A program made the translations under genes and the position numbers. Below, piece by piece: positions 24,652 through 32,835 of a stretch of DNA of 39,372 nt. Location: positions 1-39,372 of the forward strand of contig JANYAS010000050.1 in the NCBI GenBank assembly GCA_025361205.1, read 5' to 3'. The stretch's first letter is position 1. Each line of letters opens with the position of its first letter. The notes beneath the pieces were generated by a model. The model saw only the letters and a program-made list of their open reading frames with translations, was not told the origin of the DNA and did no database searches. The stretch comes from Holophagaceae bacterium (GTDB lineage Bacteria; Acidobacteriota; Holophagae; Holophagales; Holophagaceae).

Positions 24652-25788
24652 GGCCCACTGATCGGGGCCCGGGGGCTGCTCGCTATGGGAAGGGGACGCA
24701 AGCGATTCGACGGAATTCACGTGGCGCCGGGGGTGCAGCAGGGCTCTATCCACGAACACCACCGCTGCCAGGAGGACCAACGCCCCCAGACCGAGGTACG
24801 ACACCGGCTGGGCCCAGGCCCTGGGCAGATCCCGGGCCATGGGTAAGGCGGCCAGCGACAACAGCAGGGGTGACACCACCCAGGCCCGTCCGCCCAGGTG
24901 GTCCATGAGCCAGTGGTGCAGGTGACTCCGATCCGCGTGGCCCAGAGGCTGACCGGTGGTCCACCGGATGGCCACGACTGTGGTCACATCCAGGATGGGG
25001 TAGGCCATGAGAAAAAACGCCAGACCGCGATGCCAGGGCAGCGACCGGTTCAACACCAGGATGGCGAAGAGGGTGCCCAGGGCCAAGGCCCCGGCATCCC
25101 CCATGAAGTGGCGGGCCTTGGGATAGTTTAGGAGCAGCAGCACCACCAGCACCCCCCAGAGTGGTGCTGCCCCGGCCCCCAGCAGGGACCCGGGGCCCAC
25201 GCTGAGCGCCGCCAGCAACAAGAGGGAGAAGCCCAGGGACAGACCATTGAGCCCGTCGATGAGGTTGAAGGCGTGGGGAATCGCCCAGTACCACATGGTC
25301 AGCAGGGGGAAGTACACCTGGGCGTGATTGGGGATGTTGAAGCCGAACAGCGTCACGTTCTGGCTGAGGTGAAGCATCTCCCAGGTGTGCACTGCGGCCA
25401 GGGGTAGGGCCAGCAGCAGCCCGACCAAGGCCTTCCACCGGGCCCGCAGGTCATAGCGGTCATCCAGAATGCCCAAGGCGCCCATGACCACCACCGTGCC
25501 CCATTCCAGAGAGGTCATGCCCAGGGAGAGCCAGCCCATCAGCTTGGCCCCCACTATCACGATCAGCAGCACCAGCCCCCCGATCAGGGGGATGGCCCGG
25601 TCGTGCTGTTTCCGCCCCGAGGGCTCGTCCATCCAGCCCAGGGGCCCCACCCACTTGGCCAACGCCAACACCAGGACCAAGGTGGCCAGGGCGAAGGCTA
25701 GCGCGATGCGGATGGCTGACGGCATGAACGACCAGGGAAGACGGGTTTGAAATGCAGTTTCAATTGGATGAGACCACCCTATCTGCAT
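24649..25788 (-). CDS. WecA/MraY-family undecaprenyl-phosphate sugar-1-phosphate transferase
   Basis: A 379-aa polytopic membrane enzyme (about ten or eleven segments) that transfers a sugar-1-phosphate from a UDP-sugar to a polyprenyl phosphate, starting O-antigen, enterobacterial-common-antigen-like or exopolysaccharide synthesis. Visible motifs are GGLVLLIVIV after the first loop, GILDDRYDLRARWK (Asp pair), FNLIDGLNGLSLG, KARHFMGDAGALALG and the HADRSHLHHWL loop of the WecA group. AGGA upstream supports ATG 25788. The stop TAA (24649-24651) is the outermost triplet of the adjacent inverted-repeat element, so the natural C-terminus may have been altered. MraY itself is less likely because of the HxHH loop and the context. 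Confidence 0.88.
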   Translation of the reverse strand: MQIGWSHPIETAFQTRLPWSFMPSAIRIALAFALATLVLVLALAKWVGPLGWMDEPSGRKQHDRAIPLIGGLVLLIVIVGAKLMGWLSLGMTSLEWGTVVVMGALGILDDRYDLRARWKALVGLLLALPLAAVHTWEMLHLSQNVTLFGFNIPNHAQVYFPLLTMWYWAIPHAFNLIDGLNGLSLGFSLLLLAALSVGPGSLLGAGAAPLWGVLVVLLLLNYPKARHFMGDAGALALGTLFAILVLNRSLPWHRGLAFFLMAYPILDVTTVVAIRWTTGQPLGHADRSHLHHWLMDHLGGRAWVVSPLLLSLAALPMARDLPRAWAQPVSYLGLGALVLLAAVVFVDRALLHPRRHVNSVESLASPSHSEQPPGPDQWA

Positions 25789-25952
25789 AGGGGTTCCTTT
25801 TCTAATGATACTGTGGCGACGGAAGCCCCATGCTCAGCACTGAAGGCGACTAAAGTCATGAAGTTGATGCTGCCTTCGGTGGACGCGGACTCCTGCCCAG
25901 GGAAGGCCATACACTGAATCGTTGGCAGACAGAAAAACGCGAGATCCCGAAC

Positions 25953-26324
25953 TTGTCTGTGACGTTCTCCCAACCCTCGCTTCCCAAACGAATTCCCCCC
26001 ATGCATCTGGCCATCGCGTCGTGCTACGCCGGGCTGGTGGGCGACCCGGAGTTGAGGGTCCAAATTTTCAGCCGAATCCACGTGGAATGCGAGGCCTCCA
26101 TCGACGGCCTCAAAGCCATCACCGGGCAGCCAGAGCTCCTGCTGAAGACCAACCCCACCCTGCAGCGCTCCATCCTGCACCGCTTCTCCTGCCTGGATCC
26201 CATGAACCACCTGCCGGTGGAGCTGCTGCGCCGCTACCGGGCGGGCGACCGCGACCCCCTCACCGGGCGAGGCATCCTGCTCTCCATCAATGGCATCGCT
26301 GCGGGCCTCCGGAACAGCGGCTGA
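25953..26324 (+). pseudogene. ppc: C-terminal remnant of phosphoenolpyruvate carboxylase
   Basis: About 110 codons translate to the end of PEP carboxylase. From ATG 26001 the match includes LAIASCYAGLV, ITGQPELL, LDPMNHLPVELLRRYRAGD and the terminal INGIAAGLRNSG (family consensus ...GIAAG.RNTG). Weak likeness continues a little upstream (to about 25955). The frame is open back to a stop at 25851, but the large catalytic body (about 750-800 residues) is absent. A fragment this short cannot be active. It probably marks a deletion or rearrangement next to the WecA-like gene. A short protein with a TTG (25953) or ATG (26001) start remains possible. Confidence 0.65.
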
Positions 26325-26328
26325 CCGA

Positions 26329-27507
26329 TTATTCCGCCGTTGCACCGAGGGGTTCCAACGGCGGCGCGGCCGTGATCCAGCGGCGACGCAGGGCCCGTTC
26401 ACAGCGGCTGGAGATGGTCCTCGCCACCAGCCAGCCCAGCAGCCAGGAGAGGGCCACCGCCGGGACGTACCAGAGGACGCCCCACCAAAGGCCCCCACTG
26501 CACGCCCGAAAGACTCGGACCACCAGGAACACCACGAACATGTGGGTGAGGTAGATCTCGTAGCTCAGGCGTCCAAAGGAGCGCAGCCAACCCGTGCCCG
26601 GGAATGGGTGGGCGGGGGTGCTGGTTTCCTGCCAGTGGAAGGAGAGGACCAGACCCACTGCCGACCCAGTCAGCACGAGAAGAACGCCGTTTCCCAGGAC
26701 GGGCCAAAGTTTTCCTTCAAAACAGAACACGGCCACCAGGCCCCCCGTACCACAAGCTCGCAGCAACATCACAGCCCAGCGTCGCTGCGGACGGAAGCGG
26801 GCCGCGATGAGGGCCCCGAGGACCCCAGCGGCAATGCCGGCCATGCCCGGCAGGTAGGCCTTCTCCTGCCAGATTTCGTTCCCCGCCAAAGCGGCCCTGG
26901 CAGCCGGTAGCGAAAGCGCGAGGAGGACCAAGACGGGCACCAGGAACCTGTCCCGGCGAAGCCCCAGGCACAGCAGGGGAAAGCCCAGGTAGAAGACCTC
27001 TTCGATGGAGAGGGACCACAAAACATCCCAGCCGCCCGGAAGGTAACCCGTGTGCCCCTCGTACCAGTTCAGGTGCAGGCCCAGCGCCGAAAAGATGGCC
27101 CGAGGGAGGGACTGATTGGCGTGACTGATGACATAGTCCCGGGCCCCTACCAGGTGCAGCACGCTGAGAACAGCCACCAGGATCGCCAGGCAGGGGAGGA
27201 TCCGCGCGGCGCGGCGGACGTAGAAGGTGCGGACGTCGATGGCGCCCAGGCTGCCCCAGCGGATCAATGTGTTCGTCGTGATGAGAAACCCCGAGATCAC
27301 GAAGAACACGAACACGGCCTCGTACCCGTTGTAGATCAGCGCACTGAGCAGCCATTTTGGCAGGAAAGTAGCCAGCACCCCTTGCTTGAGGGGAATGCGC
27401 AACCCCACGTGATGCATCACCACCAGCACGATGGACAGGCCGCGCAGGAGGTCGATGCCAGGGCTGCGGGCCGGGAGGGCCACTACGGGCCGATCGGAGC
27501 CGGTCAC
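26329..27507 (-). CDS. Acyltransferase family 3 (OafA/YrhL-like) membrane protein
   Basis: A polytopic protein (about ten membrane segments) that O-acylates cell-surface sugars. The family opening PGIDLLRGLSIVLVVMHH, with the catalytic-type His, is followed by FFVISGFLIT, the RRAARILP motif and WSLSIEEVFYL. The late GRLSYEIYLTHMFVVFL segment is also typical. The start is uncertain: GTG 27507 is used here (392 aa). The open frame reaches GTG 27615, but that lies inside a terminator hairpin, so it is not credible. It may act on a surface polysaccharide begun by the WecA-like enzyme 0.5 kb downstream. Confidence 0.85.
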   Translation of the reverse strand: MTGSDRPVVALPARSPGIDLLRGLSIVLVVMHHVGLRIPLKQGVLATFLPKWLLSALIYNGYEAVFVFFVISGFLITTNTLIRWGSLGAIDVRTFYVRRAARILPCLAILVAVLSVLHLVGARDYVISHANQSLPRAIFSALGLHLNWYEGHTGYLPGGWDVLWSLSIEEVFYLGFPLLCLGLRRDRFLVPVLVLLALSLPAARAALAGNEIWQEKAYLPGMAGIAAGVLGALIAARFRPQRRWAVMLLRACGTGGLVAVFCFEGKLWPVLGNGVLLVLTGSAVGLVLSFHWQETSTPAHPFPGTGWLRSFGRLSYEIYLTHMFVVFLVVRVFRACSGGLWWGVLWYVPAVALSWLLGWLVARTISSRCERALRRRWITAAPPLEPLGATAE

Positions 27508-27602
27508 GAGCGACTCGACAAGACAGGGATCAAGCCATTCATTTGCATGCTTCAGTCTATCTGAGCAGAGCCCAGTGACCGGCTTCCGGGAAACCCAAAA
27601 GG

Positions 27603-27634
27603 AAAAGGCCCCCACCTTTCAGCGGGGGCCTTTT
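27603..27634 (-). terminator. Rho-independent terminator of the nor gene
   Basis: An 11-bp perfect stem (27603-27613 AAAAGGCCCCC; 27624-27634) with a 10-base loop. On the minus strand it ends in GGCCTTTTCCTTTT. It lies 17 bases past the nitric oxide reductase stop. Confidence 0.88.
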
Positions 27635-27650
27635 CTCCTTACGAAAAGAC

Positions 27651-29882
27651 TCAGTCCTCAGCCACCGCAAAGGCCGGGGCCGCATCCGCAACTTCACGGT
27701 TAGGCACGGTTTTCTCGGCAGTCCGCCAGCCCCAGGCACCCATGACGGCCTTGAAGGTGAAGAGGATCACGGCGAGGGCGCCGAAGCCGAAGATCACGTC
27801 GCCCGGCACGCGCAGCCAGGTGAAGGTGCGCATGAGGGGGCTCTGCACCACTGCGGCGCTACGGGCATACCAGGTGCCGTGTTCGAGGCTCTGGACGAAC
27901 TGGTAGAGGCCGCTGGGGATCAGCGAGCACACCAGCATGAGGATCAGGCCCAGGTTCAGGCCCCAAAAGCCGAAGCCCAGCCACTTCTCGTCCCAGGCCT
28001 TGTCGGGGGTCATGCCGCGCAGGGAGAACAGCATGAGCGAGATCGCCAGGAAGCCGTAGACCCCGAAGAGCGCGGCGTGGCTGTGGATGGGCGTGGTGTT
28101 GAGGCCCTGGCTGAAGTAGAGGATCGAGGGCGGGTTGATCATCATACCGAAGACGCCGGCGCCGATCAGGTTCCAGAAACACACGGCCGCGAAGAACTTG
28201 AAAGGCCACTCGTAGCCGCTGCCGATGGCGCGGCCGGCCTTGAGGCTCTGGGCGATCTCGAAGCCCACGATGGTGAGGGGCACGATCTCCAGGGCGCTGA
28301 ACACGGAGCCCAGGGCCGAAATGGAGGCCGGGGACCCCGAGAAGTAGAGGTGGTGGAAAGTGCCGATGATGCCGCTGCCCAGGAACAGGCCCACGGAGAG
28401 GCTCACGGCGCGCAGGGCGGTGCTTTCGCGCAGCAGGCCCATGCGGGTGGTGAGCAGGGCGATGGCCACCGTGGCGAAGACTTCGAAGAAGCCCTCCACC
28501 CAGAGGTGAACCACCCACCAGCGCCAGTATTCGGCCATGGCGATGTGGGTTTCCCGGGTGTACATGAAGCCCGCGGAGTAGAACAGCGGGATGGCGATGG
28601 CGGACAGCACGAAGAGTTTGAGCAGGCCCACCCGCCCCTTTTCGCCGCGTAGGGCAGGCAGCAGGGCCCGCACCACCATCACCAGCCAAAAGACCATGCC
28701 GACGGTGAGGAGGATCTGCCAGAGGCGGCCCAGTTCCACGTATTCGTAGCCCTGGTGGCCTAGCATGAAAGAACCCGACAACTTGCCGATGATGGCCTGG
28801 TGGGCGCCGGTCAACGCGCCGACGACCACCACCACGAGCGCCACCAGCAGGCCGGCGACGCCGAGCCACTGGCCCTTGGGTTCCTTGGCACTGAGCTTGG
28901 GGCCCAGGTAGAGGCCCGTGGCCAGCCAGCAGGTGGCGATCCAGAAGACGGCCAGTTGTAGGTGCCAGGTGCGGGAGGCGGCGTAGGGCAGGATGCGGGA
29001 GAGATCAAGACCGTAGAGTCCGTTACCTTCCACGGCGTCGTGGGCCGTGAGGATCCCCATGCCGATCTGCACCAGGAACAGGGCCATGGCCACGGCGAAG
29101 TAGATGGCGGCCCAGCGCTGGCTGGGGGTGGCGGGCGCCGCGGGAATGGCCATGGGCTCGGGGAAGGCCTCCGCGGGCTGGCTGGCGTGATGCCAGATCA
29201 TGAGGCCTACCCCCAGGATCAGCAGCACGATGGACAGGATGCTCCAGAGGTGGCTGATGGGGGTGATCGTGTTGCCGACCAGGGGCTCCTGGGGCCAGTT
29301 CTGGGTGTAGCTATGGGCCGTATCGGGGCGGCGGGTCGAGGCGCTCCAGGCCGTCCAGAGCCAGAAGTCGGCCACGCGCTCGGCCTCCTGCTGCGTCGGG
29401 ATCCAGCGCGCGGGGATAGCAGCTTCTTTGTCGCCCCCGAAGGCGACCTTCGCCAACTCGGCGCGGGTCTGGAGGTAGGCCTGAGCTTGCGAGGCACCCA
29501 GCTTCAGGGTGCCGGTGGTTGTTTCATAAGTGTTTGTCTGAAATTGGGAGATGGTGCGAGCCTTGGCTTCCGCCAGGGATACGCCCTGGGATGAGACGCC
29601 ATCCAGGGTATGGGCCGCCCACTGGTGCAGCGCCTTGGCCGTCCAGTCCGGGGCCAAATAGGAACCGTGGCCCAGGATGGAACCGATGTGCTGGCCCCCA
29701 TGGCCCAGGTAGCTGACCTGGCCGGCGAGGATCTGGCCGGGCCCCACCAGCAGGGTGCCATCCTCGGCCACCACCCGCTGAGGTATCGGCGGCGCGTTTT
29801 GGGCGATCTGCCTCCCACCCAACCCCAGCACGCCAAAGCCCGCCAGGAGCACCAGCAACACCAGCCACCACCTTGCCTTCAT
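27651..29882 (-). CDS. norB: Quinol-dependent nitric oxide reductase (qNor, single subunit)
   Basis: A 743-aa haem-copper-superfamily enzyme reducing 2 NO to N2O at the inner membrane with quinol electrons. An N-terminal membrane segment leads to a periplasmic cytochrome-c-like domain without a CxxCH haem motif, the qNor hallmark (residues about 30-210). The catalytic core follows. The low-spin haem ligand is H307 (RTWHLQLAVFW). FeB ligands are H459 (WWVVHLWVEGFFEVF, with the nearby Glu residues E463 and E467), H510 and H511 (GTFHHLYFSG). Haem ligands H600 and H602 are in TPIHSHAALFG. GGAGG sets ATG 29882. It stands alone, without norC, nitrite reductase or a nearby regulator, which fits NO detoxification or a partial denitrifier. 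Confidence 0.96.
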   Translation of the reverse strand: MKARWWLVLLVLLAGFGVLGLGGRQIAQNAPPIPQRVVAEDGTLLVGPGQILAGQVSYLGHGGQHIGSILGHGSYLAPDWTAKALHQWAAHTLDGVSSQGVSLAEAKARTISQFQTNTYETTTGTLKLGASQAQAYLQTRAELAKVAFGGDKEAAIPARWIPTQQEAERVADFWLWTAWSASTRRPDTAHSYTQNWPQEPLVGNTITPISHLWSILSIVLLILGVGLMIWHHASQPAEAFPEPMAIPAAPATPSQRWAAIYFAVAMALFLVQIGMGILTAHDAVEGNGLYGLDLSRILPYAASRTWHLQLAVFWIATCWLATGLYLGPKLSAKEPKGQWLGVAGLLVALVVVVVGALTGAHQAIIGKLSGSFMLGHQGYEYVELGRLWQILLTVGMVFWLVMVVRALLPALRGEKGRVGLLKLFVLSAIAIPLFYSAGFMYTRETHIAMAEYWRWWVVHLWVEGFFEVFATVAIALLTTRMGLLRESTALRAVSLSVGLFLGSGIIGTFHHLYFSGSPASISALGSVFSALEIVPLTIVGFEIAQSLKAGRAIGSGYEWPFKFFAAVCFWNLIGAGVFGMMINPPSILYFSQGLNTTPIHSHAALFGVYGFLAISLMLFSLRGMTPDKAWDEKWLGFGFWGLNLGLILMLVCSLIPSGLYQFVQSLEHGTWYARSAAVVQSPLMRTFTWLRVPGDVIFGFGALAVILFTFKAVMGAWGWRTAEKTVPNREVADAAPAFAVAED

Positions 29883-29931
29883 GGGAACCTCCATCTTTGG
29901 CGCATCTGAACGCCGAAGAGCAGTGTTCCAT

Positions 29932-29972
29932 GGATTTTGTATATTTAGGATCTTCTATTCTTAATTGTGATC
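29932..29972 (-). promoter_or_regulatory. AT-rich promoter region upstream of qNor
   Basis: A short AT-rich island in otherwise GC-rich DNA, 50-90 bases before the nor start. On the minus strand it contains AAGATCC followed by TAAATATAC. The first half faintly recalls an NsrR half-site (AAGAT), but the second half does not match, so no regulator is assigned. It may also drive the divergent gene at 30094. Confidence 0.3.
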
Positions 29973-30093
29973 CTGGACACGCCACCCACCTTTTCCTTGG
30001 TGCCCCCACTGCTGGGAAAACCTCTGGCCGGCCTGGGCCTATTCCAAGTACCTTGGGCTTGGTTATTAGAGCTTTGAAAGGGAATCGTCGTCC

Positions 30094-30534
30094 ATGGCCC
30101 ATCCCGCGCTATTGCCCGTCGTTCTGACCTGCAACACGGATCTGCGTTTCATCGACCTGATCCAGGTGGTGGGCGCGGAGTTCCTCAAGCACCTGAGCTT
30201 CAACCAGGATGACGGTGAGCGCCTGTGGCTGGCCATCCAGGAGGGCATTGCCAACGCCATGCGCCACGGTAACAAGCTGGACAAGGACCTGCCCCTGAAG
30301 GTGACCTTCACCCCGCGCGCAGACCGGTTCGAGATCCGCATCGAAGACAAGGGCCCGGGCGTGGACCTGGACGCCCTGCCGAACCCCAACTTACCCGAGA
30401 ACCTGCTGAAGCCCGGCGGCCGCGGCGTGTTCTTCATGCGGCAGGTGATGGACGAGGTCTCCATGGAACGCACTCCCTCGGGCTCCACCCTGGTATTGGT
30501 GAAGGCCCGCAAGGTGCGTGAACCCCACACGTGA
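30094..30534 (+). CDS. RsbW/SpoIIAB-like ATP-binding protein (HATPase_c_2)
   Basis: A 146-aa GHKL ATPase of the anti-sigma-factor/serine kinase type. The N box is LAIQEGIANAMRHGN, the G1 box IRIEDKGPGVDLD and the G2 box GGRGVFFMRQVMDEV. Members bind a sigma factor and phosphorylate an anti-anti-sigma protein, but no sigma, STAS or PP2C gene is nearby. It overlaps the downstream membrane protein gene by GTGA, so the two are made together. ATG 30094 has AAAGGGA at 11-17 bases upstream. Its partner must be encoded elsewhere. Confidence 0.88.
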   Translation: MAHPALLPVVLTCNTDLRFIDLIQVVGAEFLKHLSFNQDDGERLWLAIQEGIANAMRHGNKLDKDLPLKVTFTPRADRFEIRIEDKGPGVDLDALPNPNLPENLLKPGGRGVFFMRQVMDEVSMERTPSGSTLVLVKARKVREPHT

Positions 30535-31157
30535 CCACTCCAAACTGGCGGCGGCGGGCCCTCTGGTTGTCTGGCCTGACGATCAGTTACAACCTGGTGG
30601 AAGGTCTTGTGTCCATGGTCTTCGGCTGGGCCGACGATTCGGTGGCCCTCTTCGGCTTTGGCGCTGACAGCTTCATCGAAGTGGCCTCGGCCTGCCTGGT
30701 GCTCTGGAAGCTTATGGACCACGGGAATCTTGAGCGGGAACGCAAAGCCACGCGCGGCATCGGCTGGCTCTTCGCCTTCCTAGCCGCCGGAATCGCCGGG
30801 GGCGCCATTCTTCAACTCACGGCCCGGACGCATCCCCCCACCACCTTGCCCGGCCTCGTCATTTCCCTCCTGTCTCTTTCCTTCATGGCCTTCCTTTGGC
30901 AAGCGAAACGCCAGGCGGCCCGGGCAATGGACAGCGCTACGCTGATGGCTGACGCCGCCTGCAGCCTGGCCTGCATCCAGCTTTCGGGGGTGCTCTTCCT
31001 CGGCAGCCTGCTGTTCCTGCTGGCGCCCGCCCTCTGGTGGGTGGATGCCGCTTCGGCGCTGGGGCTGGCGCTGCTCATCGGCAAAGAAGGCATCAGCATG
31101 ATCCGCGCCGCCCGTAGCGAACACTTTACCGGCGGGTGTGGGTGCGGGCACGACTGA
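30531..31157 (+). CDS. Cation-efflux-like (CDF/TMEM163-type) membrane protein
   Basis: A 208-aa protein with about six membrane segments. Paired acidic segments, FGFGADSFIEVASACLVLW and DSATLMADAACSLACIQLSG, lie at the positions where cation diffusion facilitators carry metal-binding His/Asp. The cytoplasmic C-terminal CDF domain is missing and the protein ends in a Cys/His-rich tail (GGCGCGHD). This fits the truncated TMEM163-like branch, probably a heavy-metal (Zn-type) transporter. GTG 30531 overlaps the upstream stop (GTGA). It ends directly against the convergent DUF190 gene. Confidence 0.75.
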   Translation: MTTPNWRRRALWLSGLTISYNLVEGLVSMVFGWADDSVALFGFGADSFIEVASACLVLWKLMDHGNLERERKATRGIGWLFAFLAAGIAGGAILQLTARTHPPTTLPGLVISLLSLSFMAFLWQAKRQAARAMDSATLMADAACSLACIQLSGVLFLGSLLFLLAPALWWVDAASALGLALLIGKEGISMIRAARSEHFTGGCGCGHD

Positions 31158-31493
31158 CTACAACTTGGCCAGGCCCGGTTCGTTGATGAAGCCGCACTCG
31201 GCGGGCATGCGCACGTAGAACATGGACAGGCCTTCGCTCTCCACGAAGGCCAGCAGCCGCTCGGCTTCCTCCTCGCTGGCCATGAAGGTCACCTCCACGG
31301 GCAGGTCGCCCGCCAGCTCGATGAAGTGATCCGCATGAATAAGGCCATGGCGACCGAACCCGGCGATGGCCTTGAAGGCAGTGCCTCCTTTGAGCCCCAG
31401 CCGACGCGCCTCTTTCAGCAGCCACTCGTAGACCAGGGTCCCGTGCTTGGTCCGGTCTTCCTGCACGTAGAAAATCAGGTAGGTGCCCTTCAT
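31158..31493 (-). CDS. DUF190 PII-like protein, partner of CrcB
   Basis: A 111-aa cytoplasmic protein of the DUF190 family (PII-like ferredoxin fold). YLIFYVQEDRTKHGTLVYEW at the start and LLKEARRLGLKGGTAFKAIAGFG are typical. It begins one base after the crcB stop, a linkage common for this family. It probably modulates or accompanies fluoride export; the biochemical role is unproven. Confidence 0.88.
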   Translation of the reverse strand: MKGTYLIFYVQEDRTKHGTLVYEWLLKEARRLGLKGGTAFKAIAGFGRHGLIHADHFIELAGDLPVEVTFMASEEEAERLLAFVESEGLSMFYVRMPAECGFINEPGLAKL

Positions 31494-31494
31494 T

Positions 31495-31881
31495 TCAGCC
31501 CCTTACAAAGGCCTTGACGGTCCACAACCCCAGCATGGTCATCGTCAACGAACCCGCCAGGTGAAATCCCATATGGGCGGCCGCCCAGGTGTACTCCCCC
31601 CGGGTCAGCAGGTGCACTGCCTCCGCCGAAAACGTGGAGAACGTGGTCAGGCCCCCCAGAAAACCCGTGATGATGAGCAGCCTCGCCTCGGGCGCCAGCC
31701 CCGGATGCTGGGCGAAGACGGCCACGGCCACGCCCACCAGGTAACCTCCCACCAGGTTCGCCGCCAGGGTGCCCAGTGGCAGCGTGGGCAGCAGCGGATT
31801 CATGAGGGCACCCAGCCCCCAGCGCAGCCAGGCACCCAGCGCCGCGCCGATTCCCACCGCCAGAACGGAAAGCACACCCAT
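31495..31881 (-). CDS. crcB: Fluoride ion channel CrcB/Fluc
   Basis: A 128-aa, four-segment membrane protein that works as a dual-topology dimer exporting fluoride. Conserved features are [15 protein letters not shown], the pore Asn in [14 protein letters not shown], and [16 protein letters not shown] with the phenylalanine/Thr pore track. Length is typical. It has GGAG upstream of ATG 31881. Only 39 bases separate it from the upstream gene, leaving no room for a fluoride riboswitch, so expression is likely constitutive or driven from upstream genes. Confidence 0.95.
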   Translation of the reverse strand: MGVLSVLAVGIGAALGAWLRWGLGALMNPLLPTLPLGTLAANLVGGYLVGVAVAVFAQHPGLAPEARLLIITGFLGGLTTFSTFSAEAVHLLTRGEYTWAAAHMGFHLAGSLTMTMLGLWTVKAFVRG

Positions 31882-31920
31882 GGGACTAGGCTCCTCGCAT
31901 CCAGGTCGGTCTGGGTCGGA

Positions 31921-32835
31921 TCATTTCGCCAGCTCCCCGGCCCGGACGAAGCGCACCTGCCCTTTCGTGCGCGGCACCAGTTTCTCCAGGGCCTCAACAG
32001 TCTCGGGGTAGATGTGGCCAATGATGAGCACGAAGCCATCCTTCTCCGCCAGCTTGAGGGCCCGTTCCCACTGTTTCTCCATGGCGGGGAAGGCCTTGTC
32101 GTCGTCCAGGAATACCCGTCGTTCCACGGCGGGTACACCCAGGTGTTCAGCCACGTCGTAGGCCACGCTGTCCTTCTCTGTGCGGCTGTCCACGAAGAAG
32201 TACTTCCGCGCCTTGATCTCCTGCAGCACCCAGCCCATGCGCGTGCGATCCGGCGTGATGCGGCTGCCCATGTGGTTGTTCACGCCCACCCGGTAGGGGA
32301 TGGCATCGAGGGCCAGCCGCACCCGGCGGCGCACCTCGGGCTCCGACAGGTTGAAGAGGATGGCGTTGGGGCCCGGATCGTGCCCGGGACCGGGGTAGCC
32401 GATGGGCTCCATGGGCAGGTGCAGCATCACCTCCTTGCCCATGCGGTGGGCGATGTCGGCGCTGTCTTGGGTGTATTCCTGATAGGGCAGCACGGCCACG
32501 CTGAAGGGCACCGGCAGACTGCACAGCCGCGTCACCAGCTCCGGCTGGATGTAGCCGAGATCGTCGATGATGAAGGCGAGGCGGGGGAGGGTGGCTGCGG
32601 GTTCCGGGCTCTGAGGTTTGGCAGCCTCAGAGGGTGGCTTCGCCTTCGGCTCAGCCATTTTCTTCTCGGGTTTTTTGGATTCCGGCTTGGGTGCCTCGTG
32701 CTTCGCGGGCTTGTCACGTCGGTCGCATCCCTGCTGTCCCAGCACCAGGCCGGCACTTAGGCCCAAGGCCAGCATGAGGATGGCCCATCCCACCAGGGCC
32801 AGGGTGGGGGTGCGCTTGCCCTTGCCTCGAGCCAT
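31921..32835 (-). CDS. Divergent polysaccharide deacetylase (YibQ-like)
   Basis: A 304-aa envelope protein. It has one N-terminal membrane segment (residues 11-35), a Lys/Pro/Glu-rich spacer (40-82), then a NodB-like barrel of the divergent polysaccharide deacetylase family (PF04748). Family marks are LAFIIDDLGY, VMLHLPMEPIGYPGPG, VGVNNHMGSRITPD and FFVDSRTEKDS. It probably acts on cell-wall or surface glycans in the periplasm. Its ATG overlaps the stop of the upstream S41/PDZ gene (TGATG). This gene pair, CtpA-like plus YibQ-like, is often seen together near envelope-maintenance genes. Confidence 0.88.
   Translation of the reverse strand: MARGKGKRTPTLALVGWAILMLALGLSAGLVLGQQGCDRRDKPAKHEAPKPESKKPEKKMAEPKAKPPSEAAKPQSPEPAATLPRLAFIIDDLGYIQPELVTRLCSLPVPFSVAVLPYQEYTQDSADIAHRMGKEVMLHLPMEPIGYPGPGHDPGPNAILFNLSEPEVRRRVRLALDAIPYRVGVNNHMGSRITPDRTRMGWVLQEIKARKYFFVDSRTEKDSVAYDVAEHLGVPAVERRVFLDDDKAFPAMEKQWERALKLAEKDGFVLIIGHIYPETVEALEKLVPRTKGQVRFVRAGELAK

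Noticed and set aside
24222-24908. 228-codon plus-strand frame crossing the inverted-repeat element
   Set aside because: Pro/Arg/Gly-rich, spans hairpins and runs antisense into the WecA-like gene; a frame by composition, not a gene.
25779-26498. 239-codon minus-strand frame between the WecA-like and acyltransferase genes
   Set aside because: Opposes the PEP carboxylase remnant and has no domain; overlaps the WecA-like start region.
29932-29954. NsrR operator upstream of qNor
   Set aside because: One half-site begins AAGAT, but the second half does not pair or match; kept only as an AT-rich promoter region.
31882-31920. Fluoride riboswitch upstream of crcB
   Set aside because: The 39-base gap is too short and shows none of the conserved motif.
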